Below are positions 35,787-47,154 of a stretch of 64,000 bases of DNA, piece by piece. The stretch is from Rheum nobile. Taxonomy: Eukaryota > Streptophyta > Magnoliopsida > Caryophyllales > Polygonaceae. Made by a program: the position numbers and the translations under genes. Below the pieces are notes generated by a model, which saw only the letters and a list, made by a program, of their open reading frames with translations, was not told the DNA's origin and ran no database searches. Every line of letters begins with the position of its first letter. The stretch's first letter is position 1. Location: assembly GCA_027886185.1 (NCBI GenBank), contig WOAB01000595.1:992001-1056000 (forward strand). The letters run 5' to 3'.

Positions 35787-37720
35787 TCACTCTTCATTTG
35801 AAACCTGCAACCTCCTCTTCCTATTCCGCTTGGGGGGGGGGGGTCACCACATGAGGTTCGTTGTTGTTTTTTGTTCCACACCTGCATATAAGCATAAGTA
35901 ATTAGTCCAATTTCTCAAAACTGTTGTGCGTTTTCTTATAGACGTTGTATGACGGGGTTGCCTACCTGTCCTTGTCAGATGTAGGTGGATAGGCATCGGC
36001 GCCTTCAGTTGCATCAGCATCCTCGGAGTCAACATGCACAACCTCATGAACACCATGGTCATTCTGGAGATTTGGCAAAGTACAAGTTTATAGTTGTGTA
36101 TGGTAATGAATAGTTTCAATGGATATTGTGCTAACTCACTGGTGGTGGAGGCTCACTGCTCACAATCCTACTCACAGTGAAGCTTTCATACCCAGCATGG
36201 GCGTAATAGGTATGGCTTTTAAGTTCCAACGTATGATAGTTGTCTACCAATTGACCAACTGCGCTTGGAAGGACCATCTGCTCTGGATCATCCTACACAA
36301 TTTCAAATCAGATCGGTAGGGGAAAAACTATGCTAGGGACCAGTCCCTCAAACTTATGCATATGAGGCATGTACTTCAATGTACCCCAATTTTTTCCAAC
36401 AGATGTTGGATCTTCTTCTTGACCAATCCCTCAGCCAACTCATCAAAGGTAGTGACCACAAGGCCAATACTCTCGTCGGCAATGTCCATGTTAAGCCTAT
36501 ATCTGCAGGTAGTTGATATGACAATCATTGGAGGCCACAATAGTTGGCTTTGTAAATGGGTTTCACATAACGTGTCTGTGGGGAAGCGCAACCCCTGGAG
36601 CAAGAGGTGCAGAATAAACGGTCACCCACATATGAAAGTCCCTTCTTACACCTTCCATTGTCACATGTCACATAATACCAGATGCTTTCAAGACGGGTAT
36701 TCTTTATTTTGATAGGGCAGACGAATGTCACAAATTGAATGTTTCTATCCCTTGACGCTTTCTGGTCCCGACCCAATTGTAGAAGTTGCAAAAGGGTGCC
36801 TTCTTTAGCCGAGGAGACTTGAGTAGAGGAAGACATTGTGGACACTTCAACATCCCTGGACGGAATGCAATGAAGCAGCATGGAGGCATGGTTGTATTTA
36901 ATTGTATGTATAAGAGGAAAAGGTTGATATGATGGCTTACTTCATAAGATGTCGTAGTGCCAGAACTTGAGGCATGTCATTGTTGTCGTAAATAAAGTTG
37001 GCTGAGGTGCTTGTTAGGTATAGATTGCCTATTAACAAAATTGGTATGCAGTGATCATCACGTTATTATAAAATGGCCATGGTGGACAAAATTGTATAGG
37101 AAAATGAGCACAAATTTGTATAGGCTATACCATGCCATTCCCTGATATTCATGGCAGTAAAGACAACAATATGTGGGGTTGTGACTTTTCCATGTTGCTT
37201 CAGGAGAGTATGTCCCAAGTTGCCCCATAATGAAACTTTGATTCGGGACCTCCTTTACAGATAGACAGACATGGCAAAGTTATTCATGTTTGAAATCTAA
37301 TGTTTCAGTATGATAAATGGTATTCGCAGAATCAAGAGATGACATGGGCTAACATAAATGATGTTGGAAAAGCGTATTTGTAGAATCAAGATATGCAATG
37401 CTCGCCTTTCATTGCTTAGATAGCATTCAAGCAGTTGTGATCCGCCTGTGGTGGCCTTGATGTCGCCAACATTAACTACACAGTCGATAACATTTGCAAG
37501 AGGGCAACAGTCGAAAGTTCAGGGAATGGATGAACCTATAGAAGAGTTGGTGTGCGTATTCAGAAGCCTCACCAATAAGGAATCTGGATGCATTGAGCTC
37601 TATTTGCTCAATTGGTGTCAGGTGCAGCCTGTACGAGTCAAACCCTTCGATTGAGCCTTCCACAATCCTAACAAAGGTATTGCCTTCTAATTGAATAAAA
37701 TATTTTGCATCGCATCATAG
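35787..37720 (-). pseudogene. RPA1-like single-strand DNA-binding protein of the Helitron
   Basis: Reverse-strand multi-exon remnant resembling the replication protein A large subunit. From 37720 down it shows FDSYRLHLTPIEQIEL, an OB-fold piece (VIDCVVNVGDIKATTGG), then SLWGNLGHTLLKQHG near 37230 (the LWG strand typical of RPA DNA-binding domain B), then STSANFIYDNN. The zinc-containing C-terminal domain is at about 36790-36380: WYYVTCDNGRCKK, LFCTSCSRGC, RY..NMDIADESIGLVVTTFDE. After a further exon the protein ends in an acidic stretch and a basic PPPKRNRKRRLQVSNEE tail at 35787. Plant Helitrons often carry RPA-like genes, thought to protect single-stranded intermediates. Splice sites are plausible, but the N-terminus is missing and a G12 run disturbs the last exon. 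Possibly non-functional. Confidence 0.65.
35832..35843. repeat. G12 homopolymer within the RPA-like last exon
   Basis: Twelve consecutive G on the forward strand, encoding a proline run on the reverse strand just before the basic tail. Its length decides the reading frame of the tail. Confidence 0.9.
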
Positions 37721-37739
37721 GCGGAAGGTTTCTTTAGTT

Positions 37740-38384
37740 GGCCGCACAGTAAAGGGTTTTATGATGCAGACGTTGCCAACTTCGAGCTTGGTAAGGAAAC
37801 AATGCGCAATGAAAGTGTGGGCCATACAGTGTATGACTCTTTCTCTTGGATTTGGAAATTAAACGTTCCTCCAAAAATACTAAATTTCTTATGGAAAGTA
37901 ATTTCTGAATGCTTACCTACGACAAAACGGTAAAACCGCCATTTCTCTAAAGTTCATTCTCAATGTAGTTTGTGCAACGTTGATAACGAAGATGTTGAAC
38001 ATATATTTTTCACTTGTCCTTACACCTAAAATATGATTCAACGCCTTAAATCCCGTCTTAGTCAGACTTTCTCTATCCAAGCTACATCAGGTTTCATTAC
38101 TGACCTAAACTATTTCATAACTTATAATGCCTCGCTTGAAGCTATATTTTTCTTATAGTGGATGATTTAAAAACAACGTAATTCCTTAATTTTTTGCAAA
38201 AATGACCAACCCTAAAATTCAGTCTCTTCTAATCATGCATACATCCAGTTCCAAGATTGGGTTACTACTACTTCAACTACTCACACTAAACTCTCCATAC
38301 ACTGAAGTAGAACACATATTACTAACAGAATCTAGAAGAAACCTTCTAATGACTGGGTTAAGTTAAATTTTGATGGTTCTAAAA
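37740..38384 (+). pseudogene. LINE-type remnant, zf-RVT and start of RNase H (left part)
   Basis: In one main frame the sequence reads SFSWIWKLNVPPKILNFLWK and then a C..C...H...C pattern (CSLCNVDNEDVEHIFFTC), the zinc-binding domain found at the C-terminal end of plant non-LTR retrotransposon reverse transcriptases. It continues to WVKLNFDGSK, the start of an RNase H domain. Several stops interrupt it. At 38384 a Mutator-like element begins; the RNase H frame resumes at 47155. Earlier parts of the LINE are absent. Confidence 0.6.
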
Positions 38385-38427
38385 CGGGGGTCTTGTTTGC
38401 ACCGCAAAAACTTTGTTCTCGCACCGC

Positions 38428-38700
38428 AATGTGAGCGCTATCACGTAGCATTTTAAAAAGAATGTAAACGCTACCATATAGCGTTTAGATTAGCGGTTCA
38501 AAAAAAAATCGGGTCAAGTTAAACGCTACTAGGTAGCGTTTAACTTCATTTTTTTTAACCGCTATTTTATTTATATAAAAAATGAACGCTACTTCACAGC
38601 GTTTAGGGAAAAGTATAAAAAAAAGCGTTTTTGAATGCTATCACGTAGCATTTTCAAACGCTATGTCGTAGCATTAAAAAAACGCTACTTAATCGCAAAC
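38428..38700. repeat. Left subterminal palindrome array
   Basis: Seven imperfect palindromes of the form AAACGCTAC-NNN-GTAGCGTTT in about 270 bp, for example near 38521 (AAACGCTACTAGGTAGCGTT), 38468, 38583, 38633 and 38657. Such arrays may be transposase-binding sites. Confidence 0.8.
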
Positions 38701-38815
38701 AGGTAGGCGGGAACTTCATCTTCTCCCTCTTTCATCTTCTAAACCTTAAAAAACTAACGGCGGTGCGACATGGACAACAGCGAGGTAGCAGGCAGCCGAA
38801 TCTGAGGATGCGACG

Positions 38816-39363
38816 ATGGTGGAGGCTGGATCTGAGCAAGCGGCAGTGGTAGAGGCGTCGATGGAGGCGGGAGAACAACTAGAATCGCCGGTTGTGGAGA
38901 AGGTAGAATCGCCGGCTCCGGTGGATGCAGAAGGAGAAGCAGCGAAAGAGGAATTGTCGGCTCCGCTGATTGTGGAGGTGGAGCCGCCATGTGTTGTTGA
39001 GGCCGAAGAAGCAACGGAAGAAGAGCCGGAGGAGGTGGGATTTCTGGCCGAAGGAGACGATGCGGCGATGGAGGTGGATTCGGTGGAAGAGGTGGGCCTG
39101 GGTTGGTGGAGGTGGGAGTGGTGGGGGAGATGGATGAAGGAGACGAGGTGGGTGATGGGCATGTTGTTGTGGGGTCGGAAAATGCTCTCTTTGTGGAAGC
39201 GGAGGTTGGAGCGGAAGAGGTGGCGCAATCGTTGACGGGGGATGAGTCGCTGACGTTTATGATTGAGGCGAGCGAATCAGAAAGTGTTTCGGTGGTTCTA
39301 AAGCCGAAATGGCGTATTTATGAGGTATTTTATGAACTTTTTATAAGGTTTAATTATGTTTAA
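38816..39363 (+). pseudogene. Acidic ORF of the Mutator-like element, frameshifted
   Basis: From 38816 a frame rich in Glu, Val and Ala (VEKVESPAPVDAEGEAAKEE) runs to about 39100. The same composition continues in another frame from 39103 (MDEGDEVGDGHVVVGSENAL) to 39363. An ATG at 38770 is in the second frame. I do not recognise the family. It may be a small accessory protein or an N-terminal exon of the downstream PMD gene. The frame change could be a mutation or an unrecognised intron. Confidence 0.35.
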
Positions 39364-40121
39364 ATGTATATAATCTATTATTTATATTTAATTTATTTTG
39401 AAAGGTAGAGTATTATGTATTACTAATTATTTTTATTTAGATATTATTAGAATGATTTTAGTATTAGAATGATTTTAGGTTATCTTTATACATGGATTAG
39501 TAGTTTTATTTAATTAATTTCATTTAAATAATTTAAATATATTAATTACTTGTTGATATATGATATTTGAAATGAACTCCTAATTGAATTATAATAGGGA
39601 AATCGAATTTTATGAATATAATATTAGAAGGATTTTAGGTATAAATTGCTTATGGATGTATGAAATGATACTAATAAGGAAAAAATAAATGAAATAGTAT
39701 CTAAAATTTCATAATAAATTTATCTTAATTGATAATTTATACCATTTTAAAATATTAAAGTTGGAAATATAGATTTATTATAATTTAAATCAAAGAAAAT
39801 ATAAATAATAGTATTAAGTAAATTATAAGTAAAGAAAAAAAATTAAATTAAATAAAAAACATAATCAAAGAAAATAAGTAAATATTAATTTAAAGGAAAA
39901 AATTAGATTTATTAAATTAATTAAAAAACATAACTAAATTTATCTTATCTTAATTGATAATTTATCTCATTTTGAAATATTAAAGATTAGAAATATATAT
40001 TTTTATAATTTAAATGAAAAAAATAAAAAATAATATAATTAAGTAAATTATTCCCCGTAAAAGTATATATAAACTTCACATTGAATGTATAAACCAAACG
40101 TAACTCAAAAGAAATAGAAAT
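39364..40121. other. Very AT-rich spacer in the Mutator-like element
   Basis: About 750 bp of A/T-rich sequence with no gene. A similar stretch lies, inverted, at 63555-64000 in copy 2. Confidence 0.7.
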
Positions 40122-42500
40122 TTGATTAAACAGGATATAGTGGATGGTTTTCGACGACGGTTTTGCTCGTATGGACGGGACACGGAGAACCGCCGCGTTA
40201 CTGCTTCTGCACGCAAGAGGATGAGGACAGATGTTTCCGGACAAAAGAAGAAGAAGAAGAAGTCTCGACATCCCGTCCATAGTGATGATCCCGTCCTTGG
40301 ATTGGACGATGTTGTCATGGAGGATCCCGTCACATCTACCGACGTTGATCTTGTCATGGAGGATCCCCCCACCCGCAGGAGCCTGTTCCCGACCCTTTTC
40401 CCGACCCTCCCGCTCCCCAGTATATTCCCGACCCTCTTCTCGACCCTCCCGCTCCCCAGCCCGCACGTCGCGCTCGTGACGCTATTCCCGACCCTCCCGC
40501 TCCCCAACCCGCACGTCGCGATGATGACATCTATCCCGAACCTCTGTACGGTGTGGACAACGGTGAGCTTCTGTCGTCCTTCGACCAACACATTGCGCAT
40601 CAGATATGGCATCATCCCACGGAGGCCCCTCGTCATCTGAAGGTTCATACACGTCCACGCTATCTCCATTTTTGGAGACGGCACCACCTTAGTCCCAAGG
40701 GGAGGTGGTTGAGGGTAGCTGGTGGCATTACACTTCACTGAGCGGGCTGACCGGACTCCACATGTTTCAGTTTGGAAGTGTGGACCACGTCCTCATTTTT
40801 GCTTTTGTGGAGACGTGGCATCCAGAGACCAACAACTTCCATTTTCGATGGGGCGAGATTACCGTCACACTTCATGACGTCGAGAGGATCATGGGGATGT
40901 CTATCGAGGGATACGCCGTTAGTGCGGTACTAGATGACGGGGCGTTGACCGATTTATGGCATGGGGTTTTTTACTACGACCAAGTGGAGGTGAAAGAGTG
41001 GGTGAAGAAAGACGGGGTTGATGCATGGGACTCCGTGTTCGACGTGTGTTGGATGATTTTGCTGGGCGACGACCCCATGTCTTATGCAGTATGGTAATTA
41101 TTCCACTTGTTGGGGTCCAGCTTGTTCGTGAACAAGTCCACGAACAAGCTAAAGTGTCAGATGTTGCCGTTGTGCGTGGATTATGAGCGTACCTAGCGGG
41201 CGGCCTGGGGAGCCGTGGTTCTCGCCTGCCTGTACAGGAACCTAGGCGAGGCTTCACGTGGGAAGGCCAAGAGCATAGTCAGTTGTTGTTTGCTACTCCA
41301 AGTAAAACGTCGCTAATCTTTTAATCTTTGTATATTGCACCGAACTTTAAAACTACCATTTAAAAAATTAGGGTTTAAATTTATTTTGTGACGATTGCAG
41401 ATGTGGATATGGGCGTACTTTACTAGGTTTCCCGGACATTCGCATCCCCAGGTTAGGAGAGCCGACGATGACCGACAAGCGGCATGGTATTGGGTATTAC
41501 GTCCCCCTCCACGGGATCCATCTCGGATTCGGAGTTACCACCACGTCCTTGATGAGTATCGGTGTGAGGATGTAAAGTACATGATTCTATTATATTTTGT
41601 GATTAGCTTATAATGGTTACTCGTAACATTGATGTTGTTTATGCTTGTAGGTGTGGTGGATGCCACACGGCCAGCTGGATTTTGATTCGCGGTATAGAGC
41701 TTCTACATATCGAGGCACGATACGCTTTTAGACAACAGTAGAGCCGTACATGCCTGACAGCGTGGCACGCCAGTTTGGATGGAGCCAGAGCATGCCTCTC
41801 GACCCGATACGGCCCCATATAGTTGAACGCCCTGAAAGCCTAAAAGGGGAGGATGCTTACAAGCTGGATTTTGATGCCCACTGGGACGGTTGGGATTGGT
41901 TGGATGAAATCTTTGCGTTGAGCTCTTAGCTAGTCCGTTGGTTGTTGATGATTATGATGTGGATGAGGAGTATCTCGATTGGTTCCTTTCCATTTCACAT
42001 CCATATGTCAGACACAAAGCGACCGAGCAACCTCGTCGCAGATGCCATGCTGTTCCGGCTTTGGATGCATCTCGGGTATGTTTGGCGTCTGAAATCTATC
42101 ATATTACGTATTTATAATTTACTTATAAAGTTTATTTACTTAACATTATATGATTGAATGACATCGGTTGAACATGGTGATGGCGCATGTCCGGGAGGTT
42201 ATTCTGCGAGGAGGTGGCGGGATGGAGGACTGTTAGAGGCTTGCAGACATTATCGATGTCGACGAGATACCCGTTGCTGATCCACCAGTGCGGGCGTCAC
42301 AGCGACAATCCCAGAGCTAAATTTCGATGGGTGAGTCATCAGCCGCCCCACGGCCCAAATTGCCATCTATATACGAGAGGGGTTCATCATCCAGGTCGGC
42401 GGCTGAGCAGGAAGCAACTGAGCGAGAAGCACGTGATCGGGAGATGGCGGAGCGTATGCAGTCTAGGCTAGAGAGGGGCTCCGATAGAGACGATGATTAG
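40122..42500 (+). pseudogene. Plant mobile domain (MAIN-like) gene, broken
   Basis: The N-terminus is basic (MIKQDIVDGFRRRFCSYGRD, then QKKKKKKSR, a likely nuclear signal). A Pro-rich repeat follows in a shifted frame (IPDPPAPQPARR, about 40380-40535). The plant mobile domain spans about 40550-41960: GSWWHYTSLSGLTGLHMFQF, HPETNNFHFRWGEITVTLHD, exon 2 (41401-41571, MWIWAYFTRFPGH) and exon 3 (from 41651, PDSVARQFGWSQSMPLD). The last exon ends with TAG at 42498-42500 after EATEREARDREMAERM. Breaks: a frameshift near 40350, stops near 41097 and 41193, and later ones. PMD proteins occur both in host silencing factors (MAIN, MAIL) and in transposons; here it is transposon-borne. Confidence 0.8.
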
Positions 42501-43768
42501 GCCGTTGTTCGTATATTTTGGTTTGTGGGTTTAGGGAAGTGGATATTATTATCTCTTTTGTAGTGACATTTCGTATTCTATTTGTTCGTACTGATATTCT
42601 ATTTGCACCATTACAATTAGGGTCTTATTATAATTCAAGAATCTCAAACCTTAAACCCTATGAATTCAACTAACAAAATCTAAACCCTAAACTCATAACA
42701 TCCTAAACCCTATTATTGCCTAAAACCCTTCAATTAAGTCTTAAACGCCACGTTGTGGCGTTTAACTCATAAAAGCCACATTGTGGTGTTTAACACTAAA
42801 ACGCCTCATTGTGGCGTTTAAGGTTATATGAGAGGGTTTAGGGTTTTAGGGTTATAGTGGCTTTGGTCCATTCATCAGGGTTTAGGGTTTGGGGTGTCCA
42901 AATTGTTTTCGAAGAAAATATCTTCGATAGGTATATATTGGCCCGATATTTTGTAGTTTTGTTCGTAGCCAAAAATGTACTTTTGAAGCTCTTCTACTGA
43001 AGGACCATAAGAGAGTCTCAAATAATCCCTAAAATATTTGGCCCATATATACATATTGAATATCCTTTATGCACCCTTAAACCTGGTTTAATAAAACCCT
43101 AAACCCTACCTTAAACCCTCTCACAAAGACTTAAATGCTACGGGGTGGCATTTAAGTCTTAAACGCCACACTATGGCGTTTAAGTGTATGTGAAAGGGTT
43201 TAGGGTAGGGTTTAGGGTTTTTTGGTTCTAATAGCTAAGGGTCCATTCAATATGATTTAAGGTTTGAGATTTGTAGACAAATGCATAACACCTGGTGCTG
43301 CCTCCGGCGCATCTTGGAGTAAATCAGACGAAATCATGCTACGAACATAACTACAAAACATTCGGGCCATATATACCTATTGAACATATTACCTTAAACC
43401 GAAACCCAGAAATCTCAAATCCAAAACCCTATTTAATGAACTCCTACACCCTAAATCCAAAACCCTAAAAAAATCCTACACGGTCAACTACACGATCTGT
43501 GCCAAACCGTGCATATTAACAGAATATAAATTTTTACCTTTAATTTTTTTTCTTGGACATAATTGAATATAAATGTTTATTTTATGTTTAGGGTTTATTT
43601 TTTTGGAATAAATGTTTATTTATTTGAATACAATTGAATGGATTCACATTTATCAAACATAAATACCAAGGTAATTCAACGTTCATATATTGCTAATTCA
43701 TATTACAAAGTGGAAAAGAAGTGGATTCACATGTGATCCTAATTTATCCAATCTCCCCCCTCCCGAAA
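42501..43768. repeat. Convergent spacer with palindromes and CCCTAAA-like motifs
   Basis: Lies between the 3' ends of the PMD and transposase genes. It contains at least five palindromes of the AAACGCCAC/GTGGCGTTT type (about 42742, 42774, 42803, 43132, 43158) and many AAACCCTAAA/TTTAGGGTTT words on both strands. No gene is supported. Confidence 0.7.
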
Positions 43769-46747
43769 CTACATAACCAAACCGCCACGACCGAGGTTTC
43801 CACGTTTGACGAGATATTCATTCATCCTTTCCTTAAATGGTGCATCCCATCCTTCAACACTACTATGCTTCCAATTGTTCCAAACGGCGGGCAGGGGTGG
43901 GATAGGACAGCGATTATCAACTAGCCAAACCTGTAAAGAAATAAGCTATAATGAGTATAACATAATTCACAAGGTAAAGCGCGAATGTATAAATATGCTT
44001 ACCGGGACAATATGATCATGATTTCCTACTAGTGCTACCGTATGCACTATTGTGGGAGGCCGGGCACCCGGGCGAACGATCATGGGGAGACATGTATGAG
44101 GTCCACTCCATGAGAGAAAGACAAGAGCCACTTGGAATCTGGTTGCAAACGCTAACCCAACCATCGACATTTCCATCCAGTTATCCTCCCAACAAGGTCC
44201 CGTATGATCAACCATCTTGATAAGATGGTTAATGTCAGTCACCATACTCGCATATCGGTAGAGATCTCAACGCAGTTGCAGTTCCTTTGAAAGCTCATGT
44301 CGCACGTAGTCGTAACTCTGTTCCCCCAACCCTAACAGTACAGACAAGGAACGGTACCCACAATGATCGTCACCTTGTACATCTTCTACTCAGGTGATGT
44401 AGTCGAACATGAAAGGGTCAATATTTCGTACACCCCAATTAAAATTGAGGTGATGATCATTTTTGGCCGGGATCGGCCTAGTGCCACTCTATTTGCCGTC
44501 TGAAACTCCTTTGATGTCTCCATCATGCATCGGAGACAGTTCTGATCCGATGGACGATTGAATGCTATCCGACATCCTCTTTTTCTTTTGCTCATCCTTC
44601 TTCTTCTTTTCCTCATCCTTCTTCCTCTTCTTTTCCTCACCCTTCTTCTTTTTTTCATCCTCCTTCTTCTTCTTTTGCTCGTCCTTCTTCTTTTGTTCCT
44701 CCTCCTTTTTTTGCTCCTTCTTCTTTTGCTCCTCCTGATTGTGCTCCATCCAAGTGGGGTTCCTCTTAGTCGAGTCCTTCTTAGGTCTCCCCTTACTAGT
44801 ATCTCCGCACATGGGCTCTCCCAAGGTATAAGTGCTCGGGTTATGGTAGTCACCGTACCTTGTTGTGAGACTGTATAACAGCTCATCGGACATTTCCTTG
44901 TCTTCCCAGTCTTGGTACATCTTCTTCATTAAAACATCTTGTCTTGAAATATGCTCACTATCGTCACTTCCGAGATCTTCAGGGCCCACTCCTTCCCACT
45001 TTATTTGTTTTCAAAATATATCGATTTCACCTGGCAATATCGGGATACCAGCCTCTACATATCTCTTGATCGTGTGTGGGCAAGGCAACCCTAGCGAGGA
45101 TCTTCACCATACATCACGACATTCTTCATCAGGTATCTTTCCCTCCTTTGCCCGAATAGCTTGTTTGTATAGTAATCTTATGCACTCGTCCGATATCTTG
45201 TACTCAATGCGACTGAACACAATCTTCACCCATTGGGGCCCATCCTTTATGACAATGGCCAACTTAAACCTACTATGCTCTATAGACCCCTTAATTACAC
45301 GTATTTGATCATTCATACATATCACTTCATATTATATTTCCCATAGGCACAAAGTAGTACAAATGAAAATAATACAACGAGACCAAAAGATTACACGTAC
45401 TTGATCCGTGAACATATTGTCGATGTGTACCATGATCGTGTGGAACCCTCCAACATATGATTTTAGTGTGTCCTTGAGTATAGAGTCTTGAGACTCGACC
45501 CTGACAAATAATACTCATGTTATACTTCATAAAAAATACTACGTATTTAACGGGAAAATATGATATATAATTTACTTGTTTGATGATCTTGTAGAGAAAT
45601 GAAGAATATGATTGGACCATGCATCAACTAGCTTCTTTTTGTGCTCGTTAAGCCAAACTTCCTCAACGTACTTCATAAACGTACCTTTCTTCCACTTGTC
45701 CCTCAAATACTTAAGTCGTGACTCGTACACATCCTCCGTGGGTGACCTCGACAACCAACAAATATTCCACGCAAAATGCTTAACACCTTTCTTGCACATA
45801 TTCTCGGTGACCCTTGCTTCAACATTGCGGTTCACATGGACCCTACACAGCAAATGGTGCGCATTGGGAAAAACTATTGGTACAGCCTTTATAATTGCCA
45901 AAACTCGGTCTGACATGATCGCCGTAGGTTTTTTATTATTACCGAACAAGGCCTTCAACATTGCGGTTTTTTATTACCGAACGAACCCATTCGATCATAC
46001 TCTTTCTATCACCCCATTCCTCATTCGTAGTAAGTGCGAAGAAAAATCGGCACTAGTAAAGTTGATGCCACTAGAATCATCCTATTTATTTCACAAACAT
46101 TGGTATACATTATAAATATGCATAAATACAAACTAAGATAAATACTCATGTTCTACACTAAGATAGTGTTCTACCTAACCTAACGTTCTATCCTAAAAAT
46201 CATGGTGCAAAAATGATACATGTAGAAAAAATACTTTTTAATTCTACGCTAATTATATAATCTGACACATTTCTACGATAACATAATGTTCTAAAATAAA
46301 ACATATACTAATATTCTACAATATCATAGTCAATACAATTTATTTCTAATATTCTATATTAACATACCTACAATATCTATACTTTCCATTTCTATGCTAA
46401 TTATATAATTTATCACATTTCTACACTAACATAATGTTCTAAAATAAAACATATACTAATATTCTACAATAACATAGTCAATATAATTTATTGCTAATAT
46501 TCTATACTAACTTACCTAAAATATCTATAACATATAATTATTACTAACAAGAATACGTTAACATATAATTTATCACTCATAATGTGCACTAACATACATA
46601 TATTATTTATAAAATATAATTTACAACTACATTTGTACACTAACATAATATTGTATAATCAATTTAAATCTACAGTATACGTACCAGTACATTATCTTCA
46701 CTAATCGATTCAAGACCGGGCCCATCGACTACGCTTGAGAACGACAT
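43769..46747 (-). pseudogene. MULE transposase with C-terminal OTU protease domain, internally deleted
   Basis: Exon 1 at 46747 reads MSFSSVVDGPGLESISEDNV. A second exon near 46100 continues INFTSADFSS. The zinc-binding N-terminal part is then missing, and the transposase core follows at 45961-45572: IMSDRVLAIIKAVP and LLCRVHVNRNVEA (Asp and C..H motif). Later exons give VESQDSILKDTLKSYVGG, a SWIM-like EECRDVW..GLPCPH (about 45115-45060), a Lys/Glu-rich low-complexity run (44790-44570), and an OTU-like cysteine protease: GDDHCGYRSLSVLLGLGE (catalytic Cys, about 44370) and NHDHIVPVSIF (catalytic His, about 44020). The last exon ends at TAG 43769. OTU domains cleave ubiquitin chains; plant MULE proteins with a C-terminal OTU are known. 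Stops and the deletion make it non-functional. Confidence 0.75.
44558..44790 (-). repeat. Lys/Glu/Gln-rich low-complexity coding repeat
   Basis: A purine-rich triplet-like tract on the reverse strand encoding repeated EEKKKKDEQKKK-type units between the SWIM-like and OTU parts. It is probably a flexible linker prone to slippage. Confidence 0.8.
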
Positions 46748-46879
46748 TCTCTCTCTTACTATTGTGCTTTGAAATTGTGTAAATGTGAAGAAGACATATG
46801 GATGAAACACATATATACAAGTGTGGGGAATGGATTGTGGACCGTTGGGGAACTCGACCGTTGGAAAAAAAGGGGAAGT

Positions 46880-47105
46880 TTTTAAACGCTATGACGTAGC
46901 GTTTAAAAACTTCCGTTGGAAACTTAAATGCTACGTCGTAGCATTTAAAATTTCAAACGGTCAATTAAGTTGGACCCAGTTTAATCGAGTCGATTTTTTT
47001 TAAAGCTCAATAAATTAAAAAAAATACAACAAAATGTAAACGTCACAATGTGGCGTTTAAACAAAATAAATAAAATTCACACGCTACCAGGTAGCGTTTA
47101 AAACC
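46880..47105. repeat. Right subterminal palindrome array
   Basis: Four palindromes near 46883, 46923, 47036 and 47080, such as AAATGCTACGTCGTAGCATT. They share the form of the left array and of the copy 2 array. Confidence 0.8.
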
Positions 47106-47154
47106 TGATGCGAAAACAAAAAAATGCGGTGCAAAACCGAACGCCCTTCTAAAA

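Larger units (their letters stand above)
19086..37720 (-). mobile_element. Helitron (RepHel type), reverse-oriented, carrying several genes
   Basis: The reverse strand encodes Rep-helicase sequences, an RPA1-like protein, a B3-domain gene and further gene pieces. The element ends at 19086 with CTAG followed by host T. A 7-bp hairpin lies about 10 bases inside that end, which is the defining 3' terminus of a Helitron. The right (5') boundary is not resolved: the RPA1-like gene loses its N-terminus near 37.7 kb, where a LINE-type remnant begins, and no clear 5' TC terminus was found. A 3.15-kb solo LTR (28028-31181) is a later insertion. The autonomous functions are broken, so the element can move only with helper proteins, if at all. 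Confidence 0.8.
38385..47146. mobile_element. Mutator-like element with PMD gene and transposase-OTU gene (copy 1)
   Basis: 8.76 kb, flanked by the 8-bp duplication TTCTAAAA (38377-38384 and 47147-47154). The ends are imperfect inverted repeats: GGGGGTCTTGTTTGCACCGC (left) and GGGCGTTCGGTTTTGCACCG (right, reversed). The plus strand carries an acidic ORF and a plant mobile domain gene. The minus strand carries a MULE transposase with an OTU protease domain; the two genes converge at 42.5-43.8 kb. Palindromic repeats fill the subterminal regions and the convergent spacer. It is inserted into a LINE remnant. A second deleted copy lies at 60662-64000. Confidence 0.8.

Noticed and set aside
42600..43460. 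Telomere-like CCCTAAA/TTTAGGG words
   Set aside because: Scattered, on both strands and not in tandem heptamers; typical AAACCCTAAA words of plant spacers, not an interstitial telomere.
44558..44878. 106-codon forward Leu-rich ORF
   Set aside because: Antisense of the Lys/Glu-rich linker in the transposase-OTU gene.
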